Below, piece after piece: positions 1 to 10,272 of a stretch of DNA of 64,000 bases. Where the stretch lies: positions 101,006 through 165,005 of the forward strand of contig JAFXMK010000007.1 in assembly GCA_017530365.1 (NCBI GenBank), read 5' to 3'. The notes beneath the pieces were generated by a model. It saw nothing but the letters and a program-made list of their open reading frames with translations. It ran no database searches and had not been told where the DNA came from. The stretch comes from Bacteroidales bacterium (GTDB taxonomy: Bacteria > Bacteroidota > Bacteroidia > Bacteroidales > F082). A program made the translations under genes and the position numbers. Position 1 is the stretch's first letter, and each line of letters begins with the position of its first letter.

Positions 1-548
1 TGGCCTTGGCGGTAATTATTTTGGTCGTATATCCTGTCATCCTTCGTCTTTTCAGCAAAAAGAAGTTGGGTCAGTTCTTTAAGGCAGTGTTTCCTGTGCA
101 GATGCTGGCTTTTTCGACCAGTTCGAGTGCGGCCACTTTGCCACTGACCATGGAACGCACACAGAAGCATTTGGGCGTGTCTGAAGAGGTCTCCTCGTTT
201 GTGCTTCCGGTGGGTGTGACTATCAACATGGACGGCACCAGTTGCTATCAAGCGGTGGCGGCTGTGTTTTTGGCGCAAGTGATGGGCATTGACTTGTCTT
301 TTGGGCAGATATTGCTCATCTTAGCCACGGCCACCATCTCCTCCATAGGCACTCCGGGTATCCCAGGTGGCTCTATCGTGATGCTGATGATCGTACTCGA
401 TTCGGTGGGTATCCCGATAGAAGGGCTCGCCTTGATTTTGGGCATTGATCGTCCTTTGGATATGTTGAGGACCGTGGTCAATGTGACGGGCGACACTACA
501 GTTGCTTGTGTTGTGGATAACAAAAACGAGTTGCATATAAACGCATGA
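1..548 (+). CDS. Sodium:dicarboxylate/glutamate symporter, C-terminal part
   Basis: The frame is open from the left edge (first full codon at base 3), so only about the last 180 residues of a DAACS-family (GltPh/EAAT-like) transporter are present; the family is usually near 400 residues. Landmarks in order: the serine-rich HP1 tip SSSAATLP, the unwound TM7 motif NMDGT, the HP2 loop GIPGGSI, and TM8 with DRPLDML followed by NVTGD, which supplies conserved polar residues for substrate and ion binding. The family imports C4-dicarboxylates or acidic amino acids with Na+ or H+ across the inner membrane. The exact substrate cannot be read from this piece. Its stop codon overlaps the start of the next gene (ATGA). 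Confidence 0.9.
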   Translation, partial: ALAVIILVVYPVILRLFSKKKLGQFFKAVFPVQMLAFSTSSSAATLPLTMERTQKHLGVSEEVSSFVLPVGVTINMDGTSCYQAVAAVFLAQVMGIDLSFGQILLILATATISSIGTPGIPGGSIVMLMIVLDSVGIPIEGLALILGIDRPLDMLRTVVNVTGDTTVACVVDNKNELHINA

Positions 549-2614
549 AAAGAATCATATTTATGAAAAGGCACTTCTTGTTTTTCGTCTTTCTGTCAAT
601 GAGTTTTGTGGCTTTAGCCCAAACCCAGCAAGGCTTCGTGAAGACCAAAGGCCGCATGGTAAATGGCAAGCTCGTGCCTGGTCAAGGCTTGAAAGGCACT
701 ATGATTTCGGTTCAGGGACGAAGCGCCATATTGGTAAACCAAGCTAACGGTAGTTTTTCTTTTCCTGTGACCTCAGACCAGTTTCGTCTGGATTCGGTGA
801 AGAAGAAGGGGTATCAACTTGTGGATATGGAGGCATGCCCAAGGACATATAAATATTCCAGCAATCCGCTTTATATCGTAATGGAGACCCCAGAACAGCA
901 ACTGCAAGACCAGCTCGTTGCCGAACGGAAGATTCGCCGCAACCTTCAAAAACAACTACAGGAAAAGGAAGACGAAATCGAAGACCTGAAAGCCAACCAA
1001 CAAATCACTGACGAGGAATACCGCCAAGCCCTGCAGAAGCTCTACCAGGACCAGGAGAACAACGAACAGCTCATCAAGGACATGGCCAAGCGATATTCCG
1101 AGCTGGATTATGACCAGCTGGATGAGTTCTACCGGCAAGTCTCCTACTACATCGAGAACGGCGAATTGGTGAAGGCAGATTCGCTTCTGAAAACAAGAGG
1201 CGACATCACCGTTCAGGTTGCTGACATCAAGCTACGTGGACAAGCGCTTCAAGATGAGCGTTCCCAATTGGAGAAAGCCGAAGCCCTCCAACAAGCAGAC
1301 ATTGAGGAAGCCGCAAGACGGTGCTACAGCTATTTTGAGACCTTCAAAGCCCAGCATTTGAACGACACTGCGGCATATTTCATTGAGTTGCGGGCTAGTC
1401 TGGATACGACGAATGTTGATTGGCAGATGGATGCGGGAAAGTTTATTCAAGATTATATTGCCGATTATGACAAAGCACTGGGATATTTCTATTTAGGATT
1501 ACGTCATTCTCAACAGCAGTACGGCGAAAAGAATGGAAAAACAGCGACTTTTTACAATAACATTGGTGTTGTATACTGTTGGATGGAAGACTATGGTAAG
1601 GCCATGGAATATCAAAATAACGCACTAGCCATTTGGGAATCCCTGTTTGGCATGAATTCTTCCGATGTGGCCACGGCTTACAATAATATTGGCAATTTAC
1701 ATATCTGGCAAAGCAACTTTGAAATGGCATCGGAATGTCTAAACACAGCCTTAAACATCCGGGAAACCATATTTGAAGAATCTCATCCCGATTTAGCCAT
1801 CAGCTATCAAAACATCGGCTATTTACACGATGTTTTAGGTGACTATAACAAGGCGTTGGAATTTTATGGCAAGGCTTTATCAATAAATGAAACTGCCTAT
1901 GGTAAGGACTATCCGGGATTAGCTAATACTTATAATAACATTGGTGTTGCTTTATATCATCAAAAGGGAGTTTGTGACACTGTGTTGGAATGCTTAAAAA
2001 ATGCATTGTCCATCCAGGCTGCTTCTTATGGTGAAAACCACCCAGATGTAGCTACAAGTTACAACAATTTGGGATATATGTATGCCGAAAAAGGCGACTA
2101 CAAGACGGCATTGGAATACTTCAACAAATCATTGGGCATTCGGAAGCAATTGTTCGGAGAGAATCATACAGTTGTAGCTGGCTGTTACAATAATATTGGC
2201 ATGGTGTATAGCTATCAAGGCGACCAAGACAAAGCGATAGAATACTATAATATGGATTTATCTATCTGCAAATCCGCTCTTGGTGAAAACAATTCCGAAG
2301 TGGCCGTTAGTTATAATAGTATTGGTTTGGCGTATTACAGAAAAGGAGATTATCCTAAGGCATTGGAATTTTACAACAAGGCACTTAGTATCAGAGTGTC
2401 AGCTTTCGGAGAAAATCATCCCGATGTTGCTTGGAGTTATCACAACATAGGCTCTGTGTACCGAGGCATGAAAGAATATGGAACGGCTTTGGAATACTAC
2501 CAAAAGGCATTAACTATTTGGGAAGAAACACTTGGCCCAGACCATCAGAACACACAGATGGTAAAAGATAAAATCTCCGAAGTCAAAGCCAAAATGAAAG
2601 AATCGGAGAAATAA
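545..2614 (+). CDS. Secreted protein with coiled coil and kinesin-light-chain-type TPR repeats
   Basis: 689 residues. A signal peptide ends near residue 26 (VALAQ). Residues about 30-115 look like a CarboxypepD_reg-type beta-sandwich (GRMVNGKLVPGQGLKGTMIS). About 115-260 is a charged coiled coil rich in Q, E, K and R. From about 320 to the end run at least eight 42-residue TPRs, each starting with a variant of YNNIG and containing KALEYY-like helices (TPR_10/TPR_12 type). There is no sorting domain and no membrane helix after the signal, so it is probably periplasmic and acts as a protein-binding scaffold. The start at 545 overlaps the upstream stop by 4 bp; an in-frame ATG at 563 gives an equally good signal peptide. 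Function unknown. Confidence 0.85.
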   Translation: MKRIIFMKRHFLFFVFLSMSFVALAQTQQGFVKTKGRMVNGKLVPGQGLKGTMISVQGRSAILVNQANGSFSFPVTSDQFRLDSVKKKGYQLVDMEACPRTYKYSSNPLYIVMETPEQQLQDQLVAERKIRRNLQKQLQEKEDEIEDLKANQQITDEEYRQALQKLYQDQENNEQLIKDMAKRYSELDYDQLDEFYRQVSYYIENGELVKADSLLKTRGDITVQVADIKLRGQALQDERSQLEKAEALQQADIEEAARRCYSYFETFKAQHLNDTAAYFIELRASLDTTNVDWQMDAGKFIQDYIADYDKALGYFYLGLRHSQQQYGEKNGKTATFYNNIGVVYCWMEDYGKAMEYQNNALAIWESLFGMNSSDVATAYNNIGNLHIWQSNFEMASECLNTALNIRETIFEESHPDLAISYQNIGYLHDVLGDYNKALEFYGKALSINETAYGKDYPGLANTYNNIGVALYHQKGVCDTVLECLKNALSIQAASYGENHPDVATSYNNLGYMYAEKGDYKTALEYFNKSLGIRKQLFGENHTVVAGCYNNIGMVYSYQGDQDKAIEYYNMDLSICKSALGENNSEVAVSYNSIGLAYYRKGDYPKALEFYNKALSIRVSAFGENHPDVAWSYHNIGSVYRGMKEYGTALEYYQKALTIWEETLGPDHQNTQMVKDKISEVKAKMKESEK

Positions 2615-2636
2615 TCAGCTTTCTCAAAATTTTTTT

Positions 2637-2644
2637 TATTTTTG
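2637..2644 (+). promoter_or_regulatory. Bacteroides-type -7 box for the 2663 operon
   Basis: TATTTTTG matches the Bacteroidota -7 consensus TAnnTTTG and ends 18 bp before the start at 2663. No clear TTTG lies at the usual -33 spacing, so this rests on one box and its position. Confidence 0.45.
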
Positions 2645-2662
2645 TAGGTGTGAAATCAAATA

Positions 2663-5161
2663 ATGACGCCTATGAAACGATGCTTTACCCTTTTGCTTAT
2701 GCTACTCTTTATGGGAGGTGCATTTGCCCAAGTGCTTGTCAACGAGACTTTTGAAACAGGAAATACAGTAGATCAACCACCGGTAGGGTGGATCTGCGAC
2801 GATGGTGGCTGGAAGGCTGGCATCACCATTCCCGACGACAATATTGCTCGTGGAAGGAAGCCGCATACAGGCGACTGGTATATGTATGCTACCTATAACA
2901 CTGACGTGTGGGCATACAAGGAAATCAACGTTACCGCTGGCAGCTACTATCGCGTGTCGTTCTGGTACGCCACCTGGCATGTTGATCATTTTGACCTGGA
3001 AGTGAAAGCTGGAGCGAGTGCCACACCTTCAGCGATGACCATCACGGTGCTGCCACAGATACAAGTCAGCAACGAAGCGTTCGAACAAGCCTCGGCGGTG
3101 TTCCAAGCTACCAACACGGGCTCCTGCTATGTGGGCTTCCACAGCACTGCCACCAACTCGCCTTGGTATTTGTCGATCGACGATGTGGTTATCGAGCAAA
3201 CACAGCAGTATAACTTTGCCATCGACCAGCTCACTCCCGACACCACAGTCTATTTTGGTGAGTCGGCTTACCTGCGCTTCCTGCTCAGCAATACTGGCGA
3301 ACAGGATGACACGTATCAGTTTGCCAACACAGGAACCCTGCCAATGGAATTCTATCAGAACGGTTCCCAAGTGACCCAAGTGGCGTTGCCATACAACAGC
3401 GCCGTAGAACTAGTGGCAAAGGCCACTTTGCCCATGGATTTGACCGATGGCGAGATATTACATGCCACTTTCGATGTGACTTCTTCGCATTCTGCGCCGA
3501 CCCAAAGCGGAGATTTCCAAATCACGGCTTTGGAACCTGTCAACGCTTTCCCCTTGTCGGAAGGATTTGATGACGCGACTTTCCCTCCAGCTGGATGGCA
3601 GAATGTGGCGACCAACGGCACCTACGTTTATGAGCGCAGGACTTCAAACGATTGGCCGAATTGCTTGCCTCATGATGAAAGTGCCGCAATGGCTCGTTAT
3701 TACAGCTATTCTGCTCCGGAAGGATGGACGTGCTCTTTGATCTCTCCCAAACTGCATCTCAATGCCACTGACAACGTCGTTCGCTATTGGATTTTCCGTA
3801 ACTTCAACAACAATATCAACCGTCCCGACAGGATCAATGTCTATTATTCTCCGACTACGAACACCGCTGATGGAACTTTGCTTGGCACCGTACATCGTAA
3901 CACCATGATGGAGCCAGTGGTGGGGGAGAATAGCGATTGGTATGAATACACCTATACTTTTGATAGCCCAGAAGGCTACGGTTTTGTCATCTTTGAAGCT
4001 GAGAGCGGCTATGGATGGGACCTTTGCATCGATGATGTTTACATCAACGCTACTTCGGTGGACAACAATCCTCCCACTGTCGTTTCGCTCAAGGGCGCCC
4101 AAACATGGGCTGACACTGAGATGAACATCTCGTTGAAGGTTTACGATGAATCGAATGTGCCCAATCAGATGCAGGCCACCTATACGATAGACGGACAATC
4201 GCACGACATCACCTTGAACAGATCGTCAAAAGCGAATTATGATTTCACGGCTACCTTGCCTGCACAGCCCAATCACACCACGGCAAGCATCGTGTTCCAT
4301 CTGACTGATGATCTTGGTCATGCCGCCGACTCTGATCCTTACGACTTACATTGGGATTGGCAGGCGCCCATCCTTCTCGAAGGTTTTGAGGATGAACAAT
4401 TCCCGCCAGCGGGATGGACGATAGAATCGCTCAACATGAGCTGGTTCGGATGGTATAGCTTCCGAGCTGAATATGCCACCAACTATTTTGGCGATGAGTA
4501 TTATGTGGTGCCTCCGCAAGGCACGAGAATGGCCGGTGTGGAATGGGATGAGTCGGAAGAGTGGGGGCCTCAAGACGAGAGCCTTGTAACCCCGCTGATG
4601 GCTATCGATCGCCCTGCTGCTCTTTCCTTTGAGACCTTCTGCCAATATGGTGTAGCGGAATATCAAGACCATTATAAAGTGGATGTGTTGAACACCAACA
4701 CAGGCTCTTGGAGTACCCTTTGGGATGCTGTGGATCAGTCGGAGTGGGTCAACCAGTTCCAAGAACCTGTCCACATCGACTTGTCTGCGTACCAAGGACA
4801 GAACATCAGGTTGAGGTTCCGTGCCCATAACAACGGAGCGGATGTGCTGACCTATTCATGGTTTATCGACAATGTGAAGGTCGTGGCCTCGGATACCACT
4901 GGCGTCGTTGTGGGTGAAACCTTGACCGATGACCACACTGTCAGTTTGTATCCAAATCCGGCCAAAGACAAACTGCATGTTGGGGCTAAAACCATGATCC
5001 GTCAGATGGATTTGGTTGCCATGGATGGACGTCGGATGAAGCAATGGCTCGTAGATGCTACTGAGGCGGACGTGGTATTGGAAGGTCTTGCCAAGGGAGT
5101 TTATTTATTGCAGATTGTAACTGACGATGGCGTTTTAACGAAGAAGTTGGTGCTTAAATAA
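2663..5161 (+). CDS. T9SS cargo with three choice-of-anchor J / cleaved-adhesin modules
   Basis: 832 residues. The signal peptide ends at GGAFAQ; the real start may be the second Met (2672), MKRCFTLLL. Three jelly-roll modules are visible, each opening with a short F/E-rich strand and 'PPxGW': near residue 27 (ETFETG, PPVGW), near 300 (EGFDDATFPPAGW) and near 570 (EGFEDEQFPPAGW). This is the pattern of the gingipain-type cleaved adhesin (PF07675) and choice-of-anchor J domains, which bind ligands or polymers. The last 75 residues are a T9SS type A sorting domain (LYPNPAKDKLHV, GVYLLQI, KKLVLK), so the protein should cross the outer membrane and be anchored or released. It leads a run with the two C10 proteases, 15 bp before the first. 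Ligand unknown. Confidence 0.85.
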   Translation: MTPMKRCFTLLLMLLFMGGAFAQVLVNETFETGNTVDQPPVGWICDDGGWKAGITIPDDNIARGRKPHTGDWYMYATYNTDVWAYKEINVTAGSYYRVSFWYATWHVDHFDLEVKAGASATPSAMTITVLPQIQVSNEAFEQASAVFQATNTGSCYVGFHSTATNSPWYLSIDDVVIEQTQQYNFAIDQLTPDTTVYFGESAYLRFLLSNTGEQDDTYQFANTGTLPMEFYQNGSQVTQVALPYNSAVELVAKATLPMDLTDGEILHATFDVTSSHSAPTQSGDFQITALEPVNAFPLSEGFDDATFPPAGWQNVATNGTYVYERRTSNDWPNCLPHDESAAMARYYSYSAPEGWTCSLISPKLHLNATDNVVRYWIFRNFNNNINRPDRINVYYSPTTNTADGTLLGTVHRNTMMEPVVGENSDWYEYTYTFDSPEGYGFVIFEAESGYGWDLCIDDVYINATSVDNNPPTVVSLKGAQTWADTEMNISLKVYDESNVPNQMQATYTIDGQSHDITLNRSSKANYDFTATLPAQPNHTTASIVFHLTDDLGHAADSDPYDLHWDWQAPILLEGFEDEQFPPAGWTIESLNMSWFGWYSFRAEYATNYFGDEYYVVPPQGTRMAGVEWDESEEWGPQDESLVTPLMAIDRPAALSFETFCQYGVAEYQDHYKVDVLNTNTGSWSTLWDAVDQSEWVNQFQEPVHIDLSAYQGQNIRLRFRAHNNGADVLTYSWFIDNVKVVASDTTGVVVGETLTDDHTVSLYPNPAKDKLHVGAKTMIRQMDLVAMDGRRMKQWLVDATEADVVLEGLAKGVYLLQIVTDDGVLTKKLVLK

Positions 5162-5176
5162 TGAAGTGATAGTGCT

Positions 5177-7690
5177 ATGAAAAGAGCAATATTGATTGTA
5201 ATATGCTTGGTGTCGATGCTTTCTATGAAAGCGTCGCCGGTTCATCGCTCAGAGGCCGTAAAAATGGCAGCTGCATTTTTAAAAACCAATGAATTGCAAC
5301 TGGTTGATTTGGGGGGTAAATTTGGTTTCAACAATCTCTATGCTGTTTCAGGAGAGAATAGTTTCGTGTTGTTGTCGGCAGATGACCGGGCTTTTCCTGT
5401 GCTGGCTTATTCCTTTGAAAAACCTTTTTCATTGGATGTTGCTGAGAGCACCTTGGACTGGATCCGTTCCTACGACCAAGAGATTCAGTCGTTAAATGAC
5501 AATCGGGTTGAGGCGACAGAGGAGGTGAGACGGGCATGGTCAGATCTCATGCAGGGAGTTGCTGGTCAGGTGTCAAACCGGGCCATAGTGAAGCCGTTGG
5601 TCTTCAGTCAGTGGGGACAGCGTGCACCGTACAATCTTTATTGTCCTGGAGACTGTGTTACGGGATGTGTGGCGACAGCGATGGCTCAGCTTATGAAGTA
5701 TTGGGAGTATCCCAATCAAGGGACAGGGTATCACTCCTTTACACATCCCACTTACGGATCGCTCTCCGTTTCTTTTGGAAACACTACATATGATTGGGAT
5801 CATACGCCGAATGGGGCGACTTCGGATAGTCCGACAGCAGTTCAACAAGCCCTTGGGACACTGCTCTATCATTGCGGAGTGGCGGTTGATATGAATTATG
5901 GAACCGATGGGAGTAGTACCCCGGCAAACAAAGTGCCTGAAGCCATGACCAACTATTTTGGCTATTCGTCTTCAATCTCATTAGTACACAAAAAAAATGG
6001 CTACACGGATGCCACATGGAAGTCGTTATTGAAAAATGAGCTGGATGCCTCAAGACCTTTGTTTTATGCAGGTCAGGATCGGGCATCTGCCCATGCGTTC
6101 ATCTGTGACGGTTATGACAGTCGTGACTATTTCCATTTTAACTGGGGTTGGAATGGCCAAAACGATGGCTACTATATGATTGGTGCTTTGAATCCTGACC
6201 ATGAGCAAAGCTATAATGTGAATAACTATGTCATTATGGGCATTGAGCCCCGTCCGGTACCAGTCAGTGCGCCAAACAATCTCGTTGCCGCTGTCAATGG
6301 CAGCAATGTGCAACTGAGTTGGAACGCTGCCTCGGGTGCCTCGTATTACAAGGTGTATAGAAATGGTGAGCTGATTGCTAGTCATGTCACTGGATTGTCC
6401 TATACGGATTCCTCTGTGGTTTTTGGACGTCATCGTTATTTCGTGAGGGGCGTCTCCAGTTCAGGCGATCGTTCCCGGAAATCCAATGAGGCGGAAGCCG
6501 TGGTGACGATACAGGTTTCCACTCCCACTGGGTTGTTCGCATATGTTGTTGATGGAGAACTGGAATTGTATTGGAACAATCCGGCAACGGAAACGGGTAC
6601 TATATTTTACAAAAGGTCTGGGTATGAGGATGATAGCTATGGCTATGGCGGTACATCGACCACCTACTGGGCACAGCGTTATCCAACCAGCATGATCGCC
6701 AAATACGAGGGCTTGGGTGTTGATTTTGTGGAAGCATATTTTAGATATCCTGGAGAATATACGGTGTATCTGTGTAAAGGTAATCATGCCGGCGTGACAG
6801 AAACGATCACCCAACAGACGCTTACCATAACGGAAAGTGGAACCCAATCGTTTTACTTGGATGAGCCATTCTTGCTGGATTGCACCAAGGACTTGTGGAT
6901 GGTATTGTCTGCTCCCGCTTCCATTCCGTATCCCGTGGTCTATTGCAATTATGACGGACCTGGTTTGGAAGATGCTTGCTATATCAGTTCGGACTTTTCT
7001 TCTTGGGAGTCCATGGCAAGTGATCATGTGTCATGGAGGATGGCAGTGGAGGTTTCGGATTGCCCTTTTATCTATAAAGTATTGAGAAACGGGACCGTCA
7101 TTGCCGACGACGTCCGCTATTGTTATTATATTGACAACGATCTTGCTGCCGGCACTCAACGCTATCAGCTGATAGCCAGTTTCAACGGGGTGGAATCGTC
7201 TGCTTCTGAAGCTTGCACGATCTCTTTGGTAAATGTGGATGTGCGTGTTTCGGGCTATGGCAAGGTGGAAGGTGATGGTTTTTATGAAGACGGAGATTAT
7301 GTTGAGTTGAAGGCTGTTCCCAACCCCGGCGCATCCTTTTTTGGATGGAGAGAGAATGGAGTGACAGTTAGCACTGATCTAAATTACAGATTCTATGCTT
7401 ACGAATCGCGCCAGCTGGAAGCACGCTTCACAGGGGCTGGAATAGATGAGAATGAATCGCCAATAATGGAAGTCTATCCTAACCCGATCCAATCGCACAT
7501 GCATATCAAGTCACAAGCCCTCATTCGCAAAATGGAAATCACTGACCTGAATGGTGAAACGGTAGATACCAAAGATGTTGATGCCGATGAGTTGGATTAT
7601 TCGATGGAGGATTTGGCAAGTGGAGCATATTATTTGCGCCTGTTTACTGATAAAGGTATTGTAATGAAGAAAGTGATATTAAGCAGATAA
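5177..7690 (+). CDS. C10 (streptopain-like) cysteine protease, T9SS-secreted
   Basis: 837 residues. After a signal peptide (about 1-19), residues 20-120 match the I69 (Spi) propeptide that keeps C10 enzymes inactive (SFVLLSADDRAFPVLAYS). The peptidase domain holds the nucleophile Cys164 in VTGCVATAM and His306 in AHAF, with the FNWGW motif near 321-325. Then come a fibronectin-III domain (PNNLVAAVNGSNVQLSW), a beta module of about 150 residues shared with the other two C10 proteins here (YWAQRYP, DLWMVL), an InlB-B-like repeat (GKVEGDGFYEDGDYVEL, FFGW) and a T9SS sorting domain (VYPNPIQ, YYLRLF). Expected to be secreted as a zymogen and activated outside. The next gene is a tandem paralogue 20 bp downstream. 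Confidence 0.93.
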   Translation: MKRAILIVICLVSMLSMKASPVHRSEAVKMAAAFLKTNELQLVDLGGKFGFNNLYAVSGENSFVLLSADDRAFPVLAYSFEKPFSLDVAESTLDWIRSYDQEIQSLNDNRVEATEEVRRAWSDLMQGVAGQVSNRAIVKPLVFSQWGQRAPYNLYCPGDCVTGCVATAMAQLMKYWEYPNQGTGYHSFTHPTYGSLSVSFGNTTYDWDHTPNGATSDSPTAVQQALGTLLYHCGVAVDMNYGTDGSSTPANKVPEAMTNYFGYSSSISLVHKKNGYTDATWKSLLKNELDASRPLFYAGQDRASAHAFICDGYDSRDYFHFNWGWNGQNDGYYMIGALNPDHEQSYNVNNYVIMGIEPRPVPVSAPNNLVAAVNGSNVQLSWNAASGASYYKVYRNGELIASHVTGLSYTDSSVVFGRHRYFVRGVSSSGDRSRKSNEAEAVVTIQVSTPTGLFAYVVDGELELYWNNPATETGTIFYKRSGYEDDSYGYGGTSTTYWAQRYPTSMIAKYEGLGVDFVEAYFRYPGEYTVYLCKGNHAGVTETITQQTLTITESGTQSFYLDEPFLLDCTKDLWMVLSAPASIPYPVVYCNYDGPGLEDACYISSDFSSWESMASDHVSWRMAVEVSDCPFIYKVLRNGTVIADDVRYCYYIDNDLAAGTQRYQLIASFNGVESSASEACTISLVNVDVRVSGYGKVEGDGFYEDGDYVELKAVPNPGASFFGWRENGVTVSTDLNYRFYAYESRQLEARFTGAGIDENESPIMEVYPNPIQSHMHIKSQALIRKMEITDLNGETVDTKDVDADELDYSMEDLASGAYYLRLFTDKGIVMKKVILSR

Positions 7691-7710
7691 ACAATAAAAA
7701 TATTAAAGTT

Positions 7711-10266
7711 ATGAAACGAATTCTATTCTTACTCATGGCCGTTACGACGATGATTTCGTTAAATGGCGCTCCTGTATCACATGTTGAGGCATTGAAGATT
7801 GCCTCCAACTTCATGAAAGCCAAGATGGAGGAGAAAGCATTGCCAATTGAGACCTTGGTGGAGGTGTCGCTTGACCGGAGTTCGCGGTTGGAGCACTTGT
7901 ATGTGTTTACTGGGGATCACAGTTTTGTCATTATGTCGGCTGACGACAGGGCGATGCCAGTTTTGGGCTATGCGCTGGACCGGCCATTTGACAAAGAAAA
8001 CATTCCCTGCAACATGCTGTCATGGCTTCAGGGATATGAAAATGAAATGCTTTACCTGGAAGAGCATCGGATTGAAGCCCCTGAAAGTGTTAGAGAGGCT
8101 TGGGAGACCCTGAAGCAGGGATCCCTTTGGCAGCCTGTTAATCGTGCTGAGGTGTTGCCATTGATAGACTCAAAATGGGGTCAGCACGCTCCTTTCAACT
8201 ACTATTGTCCGGGCAATAGTGTTACGGGCTGTGTGGCAACGGCCATGTCTCAGATTATGAAGTATTGGGAATACCCGAACAAAGGCACAGGATCGCATTC
8301 GTATTACGATTATACCTACGGCACCCAAAGCGCCAATTTCGGAAACACTACTTACGACTGGGATCACATGACCTTTACGCCGAGTGCTTCATGTTCTTTG
8401 GCTGAGAAGCAAGCCATTGGTACTTTGGTGTATCAATGTGGTGTGGCTGTGGAGATGGAATATGGAACAGAAGTAAGCTCTGCCGCTTCGTCTGATGTCC
8501 CCGATGCCATGATCCAATATTTTGGTTATAACCCCGGAACAGTGATGGATGAGAAGGTGTATTATACTGATGCTGGATGGAAAACCTTGATCAAAGACGA
8601 ACTGAATCAGTCTCGTCCAGTGTATTATTCAGGAAACAATGCAACTAGTGATGGAGGTCATGCTTTTATTTGCGATGGCTATGATAACCGCGACTATTTC
8701 CATTTCAATTGGGGATGGGCGGGCACCCATGACGCCTATTTTATGATTGGGTCGCTGAATCCTGATGGTTCAACAGATCTGAACTACATCAACAGGATTA
8801 TCACAGGGTTGTATCCTGCCTCTTATGCTGTTCAAGCTCCAACAAATCTCCGTGCTACAGTTGATGGAGAGAATGTCCGCCTTACATGGAACGCCTCGTC
8901 GGGCGCGTCCAGTTATAATGTGTATCGTGATGGTTCTTTGATTGCTTCACAGGTGAGTGGGACAAGCTATGTTGATCCAAACCTTTTTTATGGGAACTAT
9001 GTCTATTATGTCAAGGCCTTGAAGAGCAACGGAGACCGTTCTCCGCGGTCAACTTCAGTCGAAGTTCAGATTGAGTTTACTTTAGCTGCCCCAACAGCAG
9101 TGTCTGGTCAATTCAATCAGAACGATGCTTCCTTGATGCTGACATGGGATTCTCCCATTCCTCAAAGTGCTGCGTTAGAGTACGGTACGGGATCCGCTCA
9201 AGGTCAAGTTGGTTACGAGGGTTATGCCAATTATTGGGCACAGCGTTATCCTGTAGCTGATCTTGTGGAGTTTGCAGGTATGAGCATTACGGAAGTGCAG
9301 GTGTATCTTTACGAGGTTGGTGCATATAAATTGTATCTCTATGCTGGTGATCCATCGAATTCCGAGAATCTTCTATATGAGCAATCTTATAATTGTACCT
9401 ATTTGGGATATAATGACGTTGAATTGACGACAAGTGTTCCACTGGATTATAAGAATGACCTTTGGGTGGTCTTCTATGCTCCAGCTACTGTGGGGTATCC
9501 AGCTGTTTATTGCTCTTATTCGGGACCAGGGGTAGAAGATGCTTCCTATATCGGAAAGTCGTGTTCTGCATGGTATTCATACGCGTCACAAAACCGTTCG
9601 TGGATGTTTACTGTCACTCTTGAGGCTTCTGGTCTCACTTATAAGGTGACCAGAAACGGGACTACCATTGCCGATCATATTACAAAGACTGAGTATCGTG
9701 ACGAACATCTGGTTTCTGGCTCCTTGATGTATCGGGTTTTGGCGAGTGGTTTAGGAGGAACATCCAATCCTTCAGACGCCTATTCCATTTCATTGGCCGA
9801 CATCCAGGTCAGCGTTGAAAACGCTGTGGGAGGTTCTGTGAGTGGTGGCGGATTGTATAAGGTTGGTGATAACGTCACTGTGAGAGCTAATGCCAATACT
9901 GGGTATCAATTCAAGGGTTGGAAAGAAAACGACGTGATGGTCAGCACTAATGCCGTTTATACATTTGCTGCGAGCGCAAATCGCAACCTTAAGGCCAGCT
10001 TCCAAAAGAACAATAATAGCGTGGGAGATTTGCAAGAGTCATTCGTGCTATATCCGAATCCTGTCAAGACACAGCTGCACATAGAATCCAGTTTGGTCAT
10101 TCGCCAGCTTGAGGTGGTTACTGTGGACGGAGTACTGGTGGAGACGAAGAAAGTCGATGCCGCTGAAGTGGAATGCTCTATGGCTGGATATGCAAAAGGA
10201 GTGTATTTTCTCCGCCTTGTCACTGACGAAGGGGTTGTCGTTAAGAAAGTGGTGTTGAGTGAGTAA
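7711..10266 (+). CDS. C10 (streptopain-like) cysteine protease, T9SS-secreted, tandem paralogue
   Basis: 851 residues with the same architecture as its neighbour: signal peptide, I69 propeptide (SFVIMSADDRAMPVLGYA), C10 peptidase with Cys174 (VTGCVATAM) and His317 (GGHAF) plus FHFNWGW, one fibronectin-III domain, the shared beta module (YWAQRYP, DLWVVFYAPA), an InlB-B-like repeat (VGGSVSGGGLYKVGDNVTV, GWKENDVMV) and a T9SS sorting domain (LYPNPVKTQLHI, GVYFLRLV, KKVVLSE). All visible catalytic residues are intact, so both copies should be active. The propeptide and the beta module have diverged more than the catalytic core, which suggests an old duplication with different activation or binding. 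Six bp separate it from the methyltransferase gene. Confidence 0.93.
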   Translation: MKRILFLLMAVTTMISLNGAPVSHVEALKIASNFMKAKMEEKALPIETLVEVSLDRSSRLEHLYVFTGDHSFVIMSADDRAMPVLGYALDRPFDKENIPCNMLSWLQGYENEMLYLEEHRIEAPESVREAWETLKQGSLWQPVNRAEVLPLIDSKWGQHAPFNYYCPGNSVTGCVATAMSQIMKYWEYPNKGTGSHSYYDYTYGTQSANFGNTTYDWDHMTFTPSASCSLAEKQAIGTLVYQCGVAVEMEYGTEVSSAASSDVPDAMIQYFGYNPGTVMDEKVYYTDAGWKTLIKDELNQSRPVYYSGNNATSDGGHAFICDGYDNRDYFHFNWGWAGTHDAYFMIGSLNPDGSTDLNYINRIITGLYPASYAVQAPTNLRATVDGENVRLTWNASSGASSYNVYRDGSLIASQVSGTSYVDPNLFYGNYVYYVKALKSNGDRSPRSTSVEVQIEFTLAAPTAVSGQFNQNDASLMLTWDSPIPQSAALEYGTGSAQGQVGYEGYANYWAQRYPVADLVEFAGMSITEVQVYLYEVGAYKLYLYAGDPSNSENLLYEQSYNCTYLGYNDVELTTSVPLDYKNDLWVVFYAPATVGYPAVYCSYSGPGVEDASYIGKSCSAWYSYASQNRSWMFTVTLEASGLTYKVTRNGTTIADHITKTEYRDEHLVSGSLMYRVLASGLGGTSNPSDAYSISLADIQVSVENAVGGSVSGGGLYKVGDNVTVRANANTGYQFKGWKENDVMVSTNAVYTFAASANRNLKASFQKNNNSVGDLQESFVLYPNPVKTQLHIESSLVIRQLEVVTVDGVLVETKKVDAAEVECSMAGYAKGVYFLRLVTDEGVVVKKVVLSE

Positions 10267-10272
10267 GGAGAT